The notes under the pieces: generated by a model
Told to the model about the DNA's origin: nothing
Seen by the model: only the letters and a program-made list of their open reading frames with translations
Databases searched by the model: none
Shown: one piece after another, positions 1 through 11,710 of the stretch
Layout of the letters: every line of letters starts with the position of its first letter
Position numbering within the stretch: the stretch's first letter is position 1
Made by a program: the position numbers and the translations under genes
Source of the DNA: Branchinecta lynchi
Lineage: Eukaryota > Arthropoda > Branchiopoda > Anostraca > Branchinectidae
Direction: 5' to 3'
Assembly: GCA_023053575.1 (NCBI GenBank)
Contig: JAKZAP010000008.1
Coordinates: forward strand, 955,001-1,019,000
Length of the DNA stretch: 64,000 nt

Positions 1-366
1 ATCAAAACCGAAAGCTTCGGCTAGTTTTGTGGACCCTTAGTGTCCCAACTTCGCCTACGACGAGATTTTCCTCCATCTACCAAGGATATCCTCATGATAC
101 AATCAAACAAAGTCTTTGTACAAACTTAAAAAAAAATTAGATCAAGAACAACTCACGCCCAAAGTTAGGTGTTGGTGTTTCGCTAAGGTCACCCTTACAC
201 CAAGCTTACACGACACGTACAACTTCTTTGTGTGGTTCACTGTTCTTTATTTCCGTTAAGGATTCCCACACTGTTCGCGTCTATCATTTTCATTCACAGA
301 CCTATACACTAATTCATACATACATTATACAATTTCTTATTCTCTTATATCTAAACAATTTAAAAA
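1..366. other. Unassigned sequence at the left edge
   Basis: AT-rich sequence with no recognisable gene, splice-bounded open frame or repeat terminus. Short open frames here have no splice sites or coding character that would support them. Confidence 0.5.
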
Positions 367-2075
367 CAAGAGCTGGAAGCTCATATGGCACTTGCAAGGC
401 TGGGTCGGAGGATGAAAGTAGGAATTCGTCAATTCGTGGGTTTGTTGTGAACATTTGAAAGCAAAACCCTTGAGATGAGAGTTGCGTTTTCAGCAATTGG
501 CATGTTGAACTCGAATCCTAACACGTTGCGGTGTCACCCGTCTTCAGGACCCGTGTTTTGCAGAGTAGAACCCGGCACAGGATTTGATACTCTACGGAGT
601 CCGTTTGTGTTTGGATTCGGTGTTGAACTCGAAAGAAACACGGGAGCTAAAAACGCTTGAAACCACAGAACACGGAATCCGTGTTAGGATGCGCACTGGA
701 TACGCTCCCTAAAAACAACTTGTGACGAAAACGGATTGAGAATTGCGAGCCTGAAAACGCAACTAACTAAGAATGATCATGGGAGTTCGAAATCACGAGA
801 ACGTATGGTTCGTAAAAACGATTTTATTTTGCATTCGGCTGTGATGATGCTCACTTTAGTTCATATGTAATAAACATTCTTGAAGCAAAAATGGTGACAA
901 GCTCATCGAGATCATGAAAATGTATGTGTGGCTCAAAATTGTTGTTTGCACTTTAAGGAATTCACTTGTAAGCAAAACCCTAAAGACAAAAATGATCATG
1001 GGCCCGTGTGGATCATGAATATGTATCGTTTGGTCAAAAGTATTTTTTTGACTTTTTGGTTAAGATGCGCACTTTAAGGGTGCTAAAAATAAATTTTTGA
1101 ACAAAACCCCTGAGGCAAAAATGATACTGGGCTCATGGGGATGACGAAAATGTATATTTTGCTTAAAAGTATTTTTTCTACTTTGCGGTTAGAATTAGTA
1201 CTTTAAGGGATAGTCGGATCTGAGAATTGACACTTTCTAAGCCAATCTTGTCAAGTCTCTGATGCCAGAGCCAAGTTTCTTCGTTCTTGCACATCTGGAA
1301 GTACATTAACTCGCAATCACCGGAATTCTGCTCCCCCCCCCCTCTAACTCCCCCACAATGACCAAATCCTATCCGGTTCTATCGTTTATCTATCTAGTTC
1401 TTGTGCTTGTTGTTTCCACTAAGTTTCATTCCAATGGCTCCACTCTATGCGTGTCACATTTCCGATTCCCCCCTCCGACTCCCTCTCCACATTCACGGAT
1501 CCGGTTTGGACTTGAAATGGGAAATCCGAGATACGAGGTCCTTCCAAATCTTTAGTTTCATTAAGATCCAACCATCAGTTCCAAAGTTAAACATTCCTCA
1601 AGATTCCGGATTCCCCCTGCCTCCATGATGGTCGGGTCGGGGAACTGACTACTTCTATGCTAATCCTGTCAAGTCTCTAATGATCAAGCCAAGTTTCATC
1701 GTCCAAGCACATCAGGAAGTACCTTAATTCGCGATCACCAGAATTCCGCCCCCCTCCCCTCTTCTAACTCCCCCCACAGTGTCCAAATCCGATCCAGCTC
1801 TGTCACAGATATAGCTACGGCTTGTGTTTTTTCTTCCCATCAAGTTTCATCCGGATCGCTCCACTCTAAGCGTGTCACAAGATTCCCGGTTCCCCTCCGA
1901 CAACTCCCTCACGGTGGCCGGATCGGGGAAGTAACTGTTTCCAAGTTATTTTGGTCGGGTCCCTGATATGCCTGTCAAGTTTCATCGTCCTAGCACTTCT
2001 GGAAGTACCGTAACTCGAGAACAGTGGACCGACAGACAGACCGGCAAACGGACGGAAAAGTGATCGGTGCTATAA
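367..2075 (-). repeat. Family A dispersed element, minus orientation, near full length
   Basis: Read on the minus strand, this begins near 2075 with a GTCC/GTCT-type stretch. It passes through several units containing the motif GATGAAACTTGGCAGGCAT (seen here as its complement, for example around 1975 and 1690). It continues through about four tandem units of roughly 110-130 bp marked by GCGCACTTTAAGGG (770-1210) and ends near 367 with the GCAAGTGCCATATGAGCTTC end motif. The same series recurs at 7505-9485, 20794-21880 and 22264-23668. No protein-coding capacity is visible, so it is a non-autonomous element. Its superfamily is not proven; the layout resembles Helentron-associated INE elements (inference). 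Confidence 0.75.
770..1210. repeat. Tandem core of family A (units of about 110-130 bp)
   Basis: About four diverged direct repeats, each holding AATGATCATGGG, an AATGTAT-TTTGGT stretch and a closing GCACTTTAAGG. The same block occurs in inverted orientation at 21420-21800 and 23225-23560, always at the same place within family A, so it belongs to the element. Confidence 0.7.
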
Positions 2076-2403
2076 AAACAAACAAAAAAATGTTCTCCAT
2101 TTATTAATATTTACACTATTATATAATCTAAATTCGTCATTTTCGCTAATTTAAATATAACTAGCTAAAATATTTTAACTCTTGTCGTCGTCGTAACAAT
2201 GTCGTCAACCGTCCTATTCGACACACTGTCGAATAGCGCTGGCACGCTGGAATGATTTTTTTTTATCTTGGGCAAAATATCGTGCCACGGGATAATCGGG
2301 CCAATCATGTCACAGAGATCGTATTTACCACGCTTACTATACGTTCCCAAAGCGTTCCTGGCACGCAGCGGCTCCTGGCACGCAGCGTTCTGGTACCAAG
2401 GTT
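2076..2403. other. Unassigned spacer containing a 49-bp repeat
   Basis: Mostly AT-rich. Positions 2306-2354 match 4901-4949 at all but one of 49 positions. No gene is seen. Confidence 0.5.
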
Positions 2404-3067
2404 TCTAGAGTAAATTGGCAGAAAGAAAAATCTACCCAATACAGGGAAGAATTGGATGGCCTGCTATCTAAAATTGTAGTACCCAAGGTTTCTGGTCATA
2501 GTTCTCCAGATAGGATTGCTTTGAATATTTTGTATGCTGAATTGGTTCACTGCATTAAGACTGGAGCTTCCCGTGTGTTTGGAGAAGAAAAATACTACCC
2601 TGACTTTACGCTTGGAAGCTAAACTCTTCTTTGGTTGCTGCCAACGACGCTGCCAAAGCAGCTTTTCTGCACTGGCGAGTTGCCGGAAGTCCCCGAGATG
2701 GCACCTCGTTCGATATCATGAAAATTACAAAATCATATTTTCGTCGGGAGTTACGGCACCACAATCAGATAGTATGCGATGAACTGGCCGACTCATTTTC
2801 GGGTGACCAAAATAAAGTTCGGGACTTCGTTAGAAATCGTACAGCCCCCCGAGATCAACAACTGGGTCCAACCCCCTATTCGGAAACTTTCCGAACAGAA
2901 AATCAGTCGCTTTCGACCGAATATGAGACTACCCTAGTGTCCGAACTAGCCAATGGTACAAGAACGCCGATAACCATCACTCCTAGCGATGTTGAAAACG
3001 CAGTGAAGAAAGCGAAAAACAAAAAGAGCTACGACCATGATGAGTTACCCTCAAATCACCTGAAATT
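2404..3067 (+). pseudogene. Non-LTR retrotransposon fragment (linker before and start of reverse transcriptase)
   Basis: Two plus-strand frames joined by one frameshift near 2620 encode the stretch that normally lies between endonuclease and reverse transcriptase in LINE-type elements. The downstream frame (2631 on) holds an A-x-W-R segment and then a KKxKNKKSYDHDELPSNHLK-like block, which corresponds to the K-x-G-K-S-P-G-P-D-G-I-P...HLK entry of the reverse transcriptase. The catalytic motifs are absent because the fragment is cut at about 3068 by the terminus of a family E element. It is a dead, truncated copy. The LINE clade cannot be told from this part. Confidence 0.7.
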
Positions 3068-4434
3068 GTGTTGCGAGAGCAACACTTTGGTTTTGTCCTC
3101 GTTTTTATTTCATTATATTCCTGGTAATTGGTAAGGGTCTAACCTGTGCAGTTTTTACGGAAAGTGTGGACCTTAGGCCGGATTGATGAATATGACATTA
3201 CATTTTGGAAAGCTCCGTAGAACTCTTGCCTGGGGCCAAAAAGGATGATTTTTGCTTGTCCTCGAGCCAGAGCCTACGGTGTGCGAAGTGAAGTGGCGTT
3301 GTATAGCCAATGTCACAGAGGACCATCTGAAGTTGTATAGCGTATCAAGTTCGGCTGGGCTTCTCACCCATTGAAAGTTTGAGAATAGGTTGAGGCCGTT
3401 ACGGCCCCAAGTCCTCTAATCATTTGCTTTACCGGATGAGACTCCGTCTCCTTGCATTGAGCGCCAGCTATCCTGAGGGAAACTTCGGGAGGAACCTGCT
3501 ACTAGACAGTTCGATTAGTCTTTCGCCTCTATACCAAGCTCCGACGATCGATTTGCACGTCAGAATCGCTGCGGTCCTCCATCAGGGTTTCCTCTGACTC
3601 GACCTGGCCAGGCATAGGTCACCATCTTTCGGGTCCCAACGTGTACGCTCTTGGTGCGTCGCATCCGCAAAGGGATCGCGACGCCCCGGGGATGCGCCCG
3701 AGCCACCGGGGTGAAACGGGATCTTCTCTCAGCACCGCAAGCAGTGCCTTCACTTTCATTTGGACTTCGGTCTTTACCAGTTCCATCAAACCATGTTTCT
3801 GCTTTCGAGTGGAAAGCTCCTTTCTAGCACGCAAGCAGGCAGGCACTGTTTGAAATTGAAGATGGACTAAAATCTATAAGTGTTAAATATATGCGGCAGT
3901 TACCCGGCCCTACAGCCAACATATCTTTGAGTAATCAAGAGAAAAATCTACAGAAACCAAAAAGTGGCTTTTTCCCACTGGTCCGAAAGTGCTGCTATCT
4001 ATTGTTTCTATCCATTTGTGTTCGCGATTTCAGCTGAGTTTATCATTCATTTTTTTGCACTTGGGATTGCGGTAGGGAAATGGTATCAGATGTACCTCTT
4101 AAACTTTAGAAGTTCTCTCATTGCTAAAGAAACTAGAGCTTACCCTTTGCTCCTTTCTAAGTGGTGACGTTAGAAAGTTGGCCTACGCCAAAAAAGTCAA
4201 CTTTTGAACTAAGAAAGGTAGAATTTTTTTTTTGACGGCAATCGATAGCGGTTGATGAGCTGATCAAAGGATATGTCATCTGATTTTTGGTACAAAAATT
4301 CCTTCATGAGATAAACCAGTTTGAAAGTTTCAAGGGGTTGACAGCTTTAGTAGTAAGGTACACTGAAACCAAAAATAGGCGATACCAGTTGTGAGACATG
4401 TAGGGACTTGTACGCGACAGTCGACTGTCGCGTA
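3068..4434 (+). repeat. Family E element, truncated copy
   Basis: It starts at the TGTTGCGAGAGCAACACTTTGG-type terminus also found at 45213. It then parallels 45213-46145 in order: a TTTTGTCCTCG stretch, GGGTCTAACCTGTGC, GGACCTTAGGCCGGATTGATG, the AAGCAGGCAGGCAC block, and AGGCGATACCAGTTGTGAGACATG. About 380 bp (3400-3780) is present here but missing from the other copy. It ends at a perfect 24-bp palindrome (4411-4434), short of the right terminus seen at 48400. Confidence 0.75.
4411..4434. repeat. Perfect 24-bp palindrome
   Basis: The sequence is its own reverse complement, centred on GTCGAC and flanked by CGCGACA/TGTCGCG. In the related copy (46165-46185, 47755-47765) only the inner CAGTCGACTG is palindromic. 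The extension coincides with the point where this family E copy stops. Confidence 0.85.
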
Positions 4435-5367
4435 ATTTAACACTATTGCTCTTCTTCAAGTACTTATCGGTAGCTCTGTCTTCCCCTTTCTGTCTTCTTC
4501 AAACCTTTCTCACATTAGAACTTCCTTTTTCAAATTTGGCAAGTGGCTGTGCAAGCATAACCGATATTATTCAAATCGGTCGATGATACATGATCTACGT
4601 TTGAAGGATCTGATCCAGGTGAGCTCTAAAAAGCAAGACAAAATAAATACAATTTACAGTCATCTTCGCCACCATCTGAGCCGAGCTTATAACTTAGAAA
4701 GTTGTTGCCATGTTTTAAAAAAAATATTTTTTTGATATTTCGTACTTTTTAATGTTTATTTGTAAATTCGTAAATCTGTTGTTTTATTTTGGGTGTTACG
4801 GATGATGTGCACTATTAGAAAGCTTTAATGTACGTATTGTAAATGCTTCAACCTTTTTCTTGTCTCGTCAATTTGGCGGAACAAAAGCATTTCATTCATT
4901 CATGTCACAGAGATCGTAGTTACCACGCTTACTATACGTTCCCAAAGCGTCGTAAGCACAGGGTTACTATTCGTCATTATTTAGAGAAGGTTGCAACCGC
5001 CAGCATAGTAATTCTTCACGAGGTTGGGAAGAAAGCTACACGCTCACTATCAACCCCGTTACAAATTTATACAGTATAATATCTTAATATATCAAACATT
5101 ATCAAACTTCTGACAGTAAAGAAGAGCGCTTCCTTGCGACTTCTTCTTGATGTGTGCAAACATAAACGACATCTAACGTCGTAATTTCATCGCATTTATT
5201 GTGTCAGTTAAGTGCTATCATCCCACGAGATGCCGCGCGTAGCTGGATGACCATATGCTCGCCATGTTAATGGACAAGAATCTGACAGATCTAATTTAAT
5301 CACATCAGAACATTCCAGCTGTAGGCTATTTGGATAAATAAACTGATTAACTGAGTGATTAATATTA
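4435..5367. other. Unassigned sequence
   Basis: Contains the second 49-bp repeat copy (4901-4949). One weak exon candidate (4519-4618) did not fit any neighbour in phase. Otherwise nothing recognisable. Confidence 0.5.
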
Positions 5368-6016
5368 GTTGCGTTTTTGCAGATACCATGGTATCTGATA
5401 CCACGGTCTAAAGTCGTTTTCGCAGTTACTGTGGTATCTGATCCCACGGTCAAAAGGCGGTTTTGTAGTTATCGTGGTATCTGGCCAGTCATCGTTGTAT
5501 CTGATATTCAGATACCACGGTCCGACCGTGGTAACTGATCGTGGTATCTGAAAGAGTCATCTCAGTTTCATCATCACCAACAATAGAGCATAGGATTTTG
5601 TCAAATTGGTGGGAAAGAAGTTTGGAACTTAGTAAGTAAGTAAGTAAGTAATTCATTTGCAACCCACCATTTCGAAAAAGCGAAGTAAATAAAAGACATA
5701 AAGACACAGAAAAAGACACTAATTTTCATTCTTCGGCCAGGAAGCAGTGGAGAAGGTTGAGCGCTGGTTCGGTTCTGTTGTCAATGATTTCTTCTATCGA
5801 CGAAGAAACATCCAAAAGGGTAATACTTGCATCTTGAATAGTGATGTGACTGGATATCAGTTTTTTTCTTTGGAGTTACTTCGAAAAGCGGAATTTCGGC
5901 AACTTTCGTTTTTGCAGCGCAACCGTCGTATCAGATACCACGGTAACTGCAAAAACCACTAATTGCACATCCAATTACCGTGGTAACATATACCGTGGTA
6001 TCTGCGAAAACACAAC
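5368..6016. mobile_element. TA-flanked foldback MITE with repeated GATACCACGGT motifs and a LINE tail
   Basis: The termini are inverted repeats starting GTTGYGTTTTYGCAG and continuing into GATACCAYGGTAT, bounded by TA on both sides (5366-5367 and 6017-6018). This fits Tc1/mariner-type insertion. Inside are many direct and inverted copies of GATACCACGGT. The middle (about 5634-5745) is a minus-strand LINE 3' end with a (CTTA)n tail. A second copy at 29718-30497 has the same LINE segment at the same internal position, so the LINE piece is part of the mobile unit. Confidence 0.75.
5634..5745 (-). repeat. LINE 3' tail carried inside the MITE
   Basis: On the minus strand, an AT-rich 3' UTR-like stretch ends in tandem TTAC/CTTA repeats (5634-5652), as in LINEs that end in short tandem repeats. 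The same segment lies at 29886-30005 in the second MITE copy. Confidence 0.6.
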
Positions 6017-6565
6017 TATTGAATTGCATGAAATAAGTATTTAGTAGGCCTATCTAACCTACCTTGACAAAAAGGTTCAGCGCTCTGATAGACAACGGAT
6101 ATAAATTACGCTAAATTAAAGGGAAAGATGAGGGCTCTGTTCAAGGATAGGTGGAAGAAGGTTTTTGTGAATACCAAAATTATGGTCTCCTGAGGACGAG
6201 AGTATAGTAGTATAGCCCAACGGTAAATTATCTCAAAATAGTAGGATGAAGTTGTACGAAAAAGTAGCATGCAGTACGAACTGATGCTACTACATGCTTC
6301 TATGTCAAGGCTACCGTGTTACTGCATTCTACTGCATGCTACGATTAGCAAGACTGGATGCTACTGTAGCAAGACAGGATGCTACTGCTTAAGATTGGTC
6401 CAGTTTCAGGCTCATTCAATGATAGTTTTCTTTACTATTACATATCAATACATGCAACTTTCTCGTACAGCTATCATAGAACTACGCAGGCTAGATATTT
6501 TTCATCCGGAGAGTAGTATAAAGAGTATAGTTCAAGGAGCTTACCACGCGAATTTCCGTTTTCAG
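6017..6565. other. Unassigned sequence upstream of an exon
   Basis: Contains a short interspersed tandem array around 6265-6385 built on GCATGCTACT and AGACTGGATGCTACTG. No upstream exon of the following gene was found. Such an exon would have to end with one base of a split codon. Confidence 0.45.
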
Positions 6566-6732
6566 CATTGTACGTCGTCATCCCAATTTCCGTTGCTTTC
6601 CGTTCCGTCCTGGAAGGTCGAAGCATGGGTTCCAAACGGGCAGGAGAAGACATCGATCTGATTGGATCCTACGACCAGCAGGCTTACAGGAAGAACCTGA
6701 AAAGGATTGAGAAATACTTCACATATCTTGAG
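6566..6732 (+). CDS. DM4/12-like gene (plus strand), first exon visible in window
   Basis: The open frame is bounded by a TTTTCAG acceptor and a GAG|GTAAGA donor. It begins with two bases of a split codon (phase 1) and ends in phase 0, encoding 55 residues. The exon opens with a hydrophobic stretch LYVVIPISVAF, then a basic/acidic linker, and ends in a helix-like segment with Y-D-Q-Q-A-Y and KRIEKYFTYLE. The minus-strand relative at 29654 also starts in phase 1 with a similar hydrophobic start (DLLVWLPVSFVL). The next exon (20296) begins in phase 0 and continues directly to the C-x5-C motif. The upstream signal-peptide exon is missing, probably left of the window. Family assignment is inferred from cysteine layout only. 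Confidence 0.65.
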
Positions 6733-6839
6733 GTAAGACTCAACAGTCTGTGAGAGACAAGCGTTCTGCACTTCCTATGCTGGTTTGTCGGTGGAGCGTC
6801 CCTATTCAAAACGTCCCCCGGCGAAACGTCCCTATGAGG

Positions 6840-7433
6840 TTGATCAGAGGTTTGAACCAGAGTTAAGGAGACATGCCGAATCGAATGTTGCAAGTATTTT
6901 CTTGCCGGACAAGTAGTTGGCCCGGAATCCGGCGACATACGGAAATTTAGTACGAAGTTTTATAACGAATGATATAGTCGAAATAGGGTAAGGAGACATG
7001 CTGGTGCATCTTTCGAGCACACTAAAGATCGATAGAGATTTCGTTTCGGGGTAAGGAGACATGCTGAATTCAATTTTGAACTTTATTTCCTTGACGGATA
7101 AGCTGGCAAAATTTGCCAAAACCAGGAAATTTGGATCGAAAGGTTCGCCTCTCGGTGTAACCAGCTCTTTTGCTCTGCATGCAGTCCATCGAGAGTAGTC
7201 TACGGCTAAAAGGAGGAATTCGGTTAAGTGGTCAAGTTGGTCCGAAGTCGATTAGAGATGAGATGCTGGATAAACATGCACGTTGAATCCATATCTGAAC
7301 TTGGTTACAGGTTATAGCAAAATGTTAAAGGGGTTTGGCGAGACTGGATATCTACAAGATTTGCTTGTCTGGATCAAGTAGACCAATACATTTTCAATAT
7401 TTGGGATCCCATCGAAACCTTTGGTCTTGTTTC
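6840..7433 (+). repeat. Family B element, 5'-truncated copy
   Basis: Contains degenerate GGGGTAAGGAGACATGCTGAA units, with CTTGCCGGACAAGTAGTT and CCGGAATCCGGC motifs. It finishes at the typical TTTTGGGATCCCATCGAAACC end (7400-7433). The 5' GTCC part is absent. Confidence 0.65.
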
Positions 7434-7504
7434 AAAGGATTACTCACCTATCTCGCTGTTTTAAGCTTCATTCGATCCCTGTGGCTTTGTTGAGAAACAA
7501 ACAA

Positions 7505-9485
7505 ACAAGAGCTGGAAGCTCATATGGCACTTGCAAGGCTGGGTCGGAGGTTAAAGGAAGGAATTAATCAATTCGCGGGGTTGTTGTGATCATTTGTAAG
7601 CAAAACCCTCTGATAAGAATGACCATGGGGCGTCAGAAATCACGAGAATCTATTGTTCGTAAAAACTATTTTATTTGTGCATTTTGCCGTGACGATGCGC
7701 ACTTTAAGGGAGCTAAAGACGAAGACAGTAAAAGTGGGAAAGACCGGAAACTCCCGTAAGCCCCATGAGTCACACAGTCAGCGCCGTTTAGCGGATGTTC
7801 TTTCGTTAAAAAATCGCTCTTTTGACAATTTCTTCCATCGCTTTCCTCAGAATCATCATCAAAGCACGTTTGTTTATGATTAGCATTCTCTCTCCATTCA
7901 GATTTCCTCTTTAATTGGAATAAAAAACAAGTAGGAAAAGAATAAATCGCTTTTTTATGGAAAAAAAGTTTGAATTCACGATTTCGAATCAGTTAATGTT
8001 GACAGACTTTGCCTACTCACGCCCTCTTGCTTTGATTATATTAATCATCTACCGCTGGAAATTGGACAAAGTCCAAACGCTAGGAACAAAGTCCAAACGC
8101 TCCAATCGATTTTCAGAGACCCGATTTTAGCGAAGTCACCGGTCTTTCCCACTATTATCGTCTTTGGCTAAAGATTCATTTGTAATAACCACTCTAGAAG
8201 CTCAAGTGATGATAAGCTCATTGAAATCACGAAAATGTATATTTTGCTCAAAATCTGCTTACTTTAAGAAATTCACTTGTAAGCAAAACCCTTGAGGCAA
8301 AAATGATCATGGGCCTTAGGAATCATGAATATATATCGTTTGGTTAAAAATTATTTTTTTACTTTCCGGTTAAGAAACGCACTTTAAGAATTCTAAAGTT
8401 AATTTGAACTAAAATGTATACTTTGCTTAAAAGTACCTTTGGTACTTTGTTGTCAGGATTAGTACTTTAAGGGATGGTCGGAGCAAATCTCTAAGCCAGT
8501 CTTGTCAAGTTTATAATGTTCAAGCCAAATTTCATCGCCCTAGCACATCTGGAATTACCTTAATTTGCGGTCACCGGAATTCCGGACACCCCCCCCCCAC
8601 ACGAACTCCCCTCACAGTGCCCGAACCCAGTCCGGCTTTGTCACTGATGATGTATGTAGTTCTTTTCCTTGTTCTTCCCACCAAGTTTCGTCCCAATCGC
8701 TCCATTCTAAGGGTGTCACAAGACCCCCCTCCCCCCACCACATTCATCGGATCCGGTCTGGACTTTAAAATGGGACATCAAAGACACGAGGTCTTTCGAG
8801 ATATGTTTCGTTAAGATCTAATCACCCGTTCCAAAATTATACATTCCTCAGGATTCCAGATTCCCCCTCCCTCCACTCCCCATGGTGGTCGGATCAGGAA
8901 GTTGACTATTTCCAAGTTGATCTGGTCGGATCCCTGACTTGCCTTCCAAGTTTCATTGTCCTAGCCCGCCTGGAAGTAACTTAATTATGTATCACTGGAA
9001 TCCCGTAACCCCTCTCCAACTCCCCCCACAGTGCACGAATCCGGTCCGGTTCTGTGAATGATGTACCTATAGGGCTAGTGCTTGTTCCTCCCACCAAGTT
9101 TCAGCCCGATCGCTCGACTCTAAGCGTGTCACATGATTTCCGGTCACCCCCTCCCCCCCCCAAATTCCTCGGGTTCGGTCCGGACTTGAAAAGGCACATC
9201 TGAGATATGACGTCTTTCCTAATATCAAGTTTCATTAAGTTCCGATCACCCGTTCGAAAGTTATGCATGTCACTAAATTCCGGATTCCAGCTCCCCTACC
9301 TCCCCCCACGATGGTCATATCGGGCAAGTGACTAGTTCCAAGTTACTTTGGTCGGGTCCCTTTATGCCTTCCAAGTTTCATCGTCCTAGCACATCTGCAA
9401 GTATCCTAACTCGCAAACACCGGACTAACCGACCGACCGACCTACGGAAAAGTGATCGGTATATGGCACTTGGCCGGAAGGCAAG
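7505..9485 (-). repeat. Family A element, full-length copy, minus orientation
   Basis: Its ends match the family: GAGCTGGAAGCTCATATGGCACTTGC at the left (7507 on) and a TATGGCACTTGGCC palindrome plus a GACCGACCGACC stretch at the right (9425-9485). Inside are the GCGCACTTTAAGG tandem core (7690-8470) and several units with the complement of GATGAAACTTGGCAG. No coding capacity is seen. Confidence 0.75.
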
Positions 9486-9514
9486 TTCTAACCAACGAGC
9501 TCCTCGGAAACAGT

Positions 9515-9556
9515 GAAGTGTTGCGAGAGCAACACTTTGGCTTTGTTTCTTCGCTA
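9515..9556 (+). repeat. Isolated family E-type terminus
   Basis: Carries GTGTTGCGAGAGCAACAC followed by TTTGGCTTTGTTTCTTCGCT. This matches the complement of the family E right end at 48385-48425 more closely than the left end does. It directly precedes the long hairpin. Confidence 0.65.
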
Positions 9557-9559
9557 ACG

Positions 9560-9760
9560 GTTGAATGTCGACGGCTCCGCCACCTAACCTCGTATCTCAT
9601 TTACACAAAATTGTTCAGGAGAGCAAAAAACTTCTTATTTCCGTAACTTTTGTGTTCTAAAATTGTCAAAAAAGTTACGAAAATAAGAAGTTTTTTGCTC
9701 TCCTGAACAATTTTGTGTAAATGAGATACGAGGTTAGGTGGCGGAGCCGTCGATGTCAAC
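9560..9760. repeat. Long near-perfect inverted repeat (arms about 91 bp)
   Basis: The left arm 9560-9651 and right arm 9670-9760 are reverse complements with very few mismatches, separated by about 18 bases. A transcript from either strand would fold into a long hairpin. The outer ends read GTTGAATGTCGACGG and its near complement. No coding sequence lies in the arms. It may be a foldback element or one end of a larger transposon attached to the family E terminus. Confidence 0.9.
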
Positions 9761-10479
9761 TTCTACCGGGAATTTCCCGCTAAAGCTCAAGCAAAAATGG
9801 TTGCTTGCCCGACAGGTCATTCAGGGAAAGAAAAACCGACACACCCTTGTCACTTGCCAGGCTTCCCCGCCACACCCAGGAATTTTTCCCGCGTGACACC
9901 CTATGAATCTTGTTACTACTTCCGCCTCTTCTTCCCCTTTCACATTAACATATTTGTCCCATAAAGATTATCATCATCTCAGGAAGCGACACCTCACCGG
10001 CGAAAGATAGCGCCCTAACCTTACCTGTCCCCCTACGGCCTAGTTTGCCCTATCATGTCTCGTTGAGATCGACCCTAGATTACTACCCCATTTAGCACCT
10101 CTGTCAAAATCATTTGTTTATATCATGATACTAATCGCTCTCGGAAGCATTTAGTAGGTGGCATTTACGAGGGGAAATGCCGAACTTCCATTGTCATGGT
10201 TTACTTAACAGTGGATTGACCCCTCGGGAGTTTTCAGGAACTTTTTTTTCTGTTTTGACATGATCACCACACCTTCGTCCTGAATTCGTTCGGACTAGAT
10301 GATTGACAAAAAAAAATTAAATAAAAGAAAACTATAGGAATCTAATAGCAACAATCAATAATAAATTAGAATAGCCATTATGTCAGAATTAAATAACCTA
10401 GCTTCGGCTAAGAGTTTAATTCGTCAATTTGGATTATTAGCAGCAGCGCTATCCCCGAACTGATGGAAACTTTTTTCTT
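9761..10479. other. Unassigned intronic sequence
   Basis: Mixed composition with no splice-bounded open frame and no repeat that I can match elsewhere in the window. Confidence 0.45.
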
Positions 10480-11710
10480 TTTGTGGATCCCAAAACGTTA
10501 GTGATGGGATTCTTTGGGTCAATCAATCAATCAATCAATTTTATTCAGAACCCTAATAGCACTAGGCTAACATGGGCCTGAAAAATAAACACTCACTACA
10601 ATACAAGTAAGACGCAAACTAACAAACAATAAATAAGAAACGATCGAAGTACAACTCCAGTTCGTACATAGGCCCGCACTCCTAATTTTAAGAGTAAGGG
10701 AAATTGAGAGGTTACACACTATCTATTTCAAGCTAATTGAGTCAATTTAGTGGTAGGGAACACGCCGAATACATATCTGAGAGCTTCGTCACATTTCCTG
10801 GCTTTTTGGGTTGTGAAAGTAGAAAAAAGAACAAGATACAACTAATTCTGAATGTTGTCGTTTTAAATTCAGGAGATCAATTAAAGCAAAACAGCATGTA
10901 TAATTATGTTACAGGAACCCTAATTGACCCCTAATAGCAGTCTACTCATCATTCCCAAACTGCCACAAACCCTATCAAATCTCACGTCCCATAGGGATTT
11001 TCAGTTGTTTGTCGAATAGGCGGCTTTTGAGCACAATGTGACCAAGTTCTGAAACTTATTTTCTCGTCCAACAGTTAGTTCGACCGGAACATGGTTTTAA
11101 CCGCAGAGGGATCATATTCTCCCCTCCCCTCGAGGGGGGGGGGGCTGTCATTAAATCTTCAGGTAGAAAGTGATTGACATCGTTATGACACGCAGTTGCG
11201 TAAAATGGATTTTAATAAGGTCTCTCACCAAAGCTAATGATCTAGAATTACGCCATTGCCTCCCTAGGTTATCACGAAATGACGCACATGCATAACAGGA
11301 AAATTTGGCAGAAGTAAAAAATGCACATACATATGCTTGATCCAGTTTTGAACTGTTTTCCGGCCGGAAAACAGTTCGACCACATTCCGGCCGAAACCGG
11401 AAACCGGAGACATTTTGTTAGAGATTCAGTATAGGAGTAAAAATACATGGAATCCATATCTGAAGTTTGTTTTCACGCTTGACAAGTAGTCCGTGCGGAG
11501 TACGGCAAAACGCGGATTTTCTTTCTTGTATTGGTTTTATCTGAAATCAGTTAGCGTGGAAAAGGGGGTAAGAAAACACGTGGGATCAGGATATTTTACT
11601 TTATTTTCCTGTCGGACCGATATTGGGCTGAAATCCAGCAAAACCCGGAATTTTGTTAGTTCTTATAATTCCCTGATCAAGCAGTTTAGAGTGTCGACAG
11701 AGGGGTAAGC
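10480..11710 (+). repeat. Degraded family B element interrupted by a LINE tail
   Basis: Begins with a TTTTTGTGGATCCCAAAACG start (10478-10500). After the LINE tail it continues through degenerate units with CCGGCCGGAAAACAGTTCGAC, GGGGTAAG and CCGGAAACCGG motifs. The typical GGGATCCCATCG end is not visible. Confidence 0.5.
10521..10735 (-). mobile_element. LINE 3' end, minus strand
   Basis: On the minus strand a 3' UTR-like stretch ends in AATAAAATTGATTGATTGATTG, a (TTGA)n tail typical of LINEs of the CR1/L2 type. It sits inside a family B copy. No reverse transcriptase coding remains. Confidence 0.6.

Noticed and set aside
4519..4618. Open segment between a CACATTAG acceptor and a CAG|GTGAGC donor encoding 33 residues
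   Set aside because: Its phases (2 in, 0 out) do not fit the next exon at 6566, which needs phase 1, and no partner exon was found.
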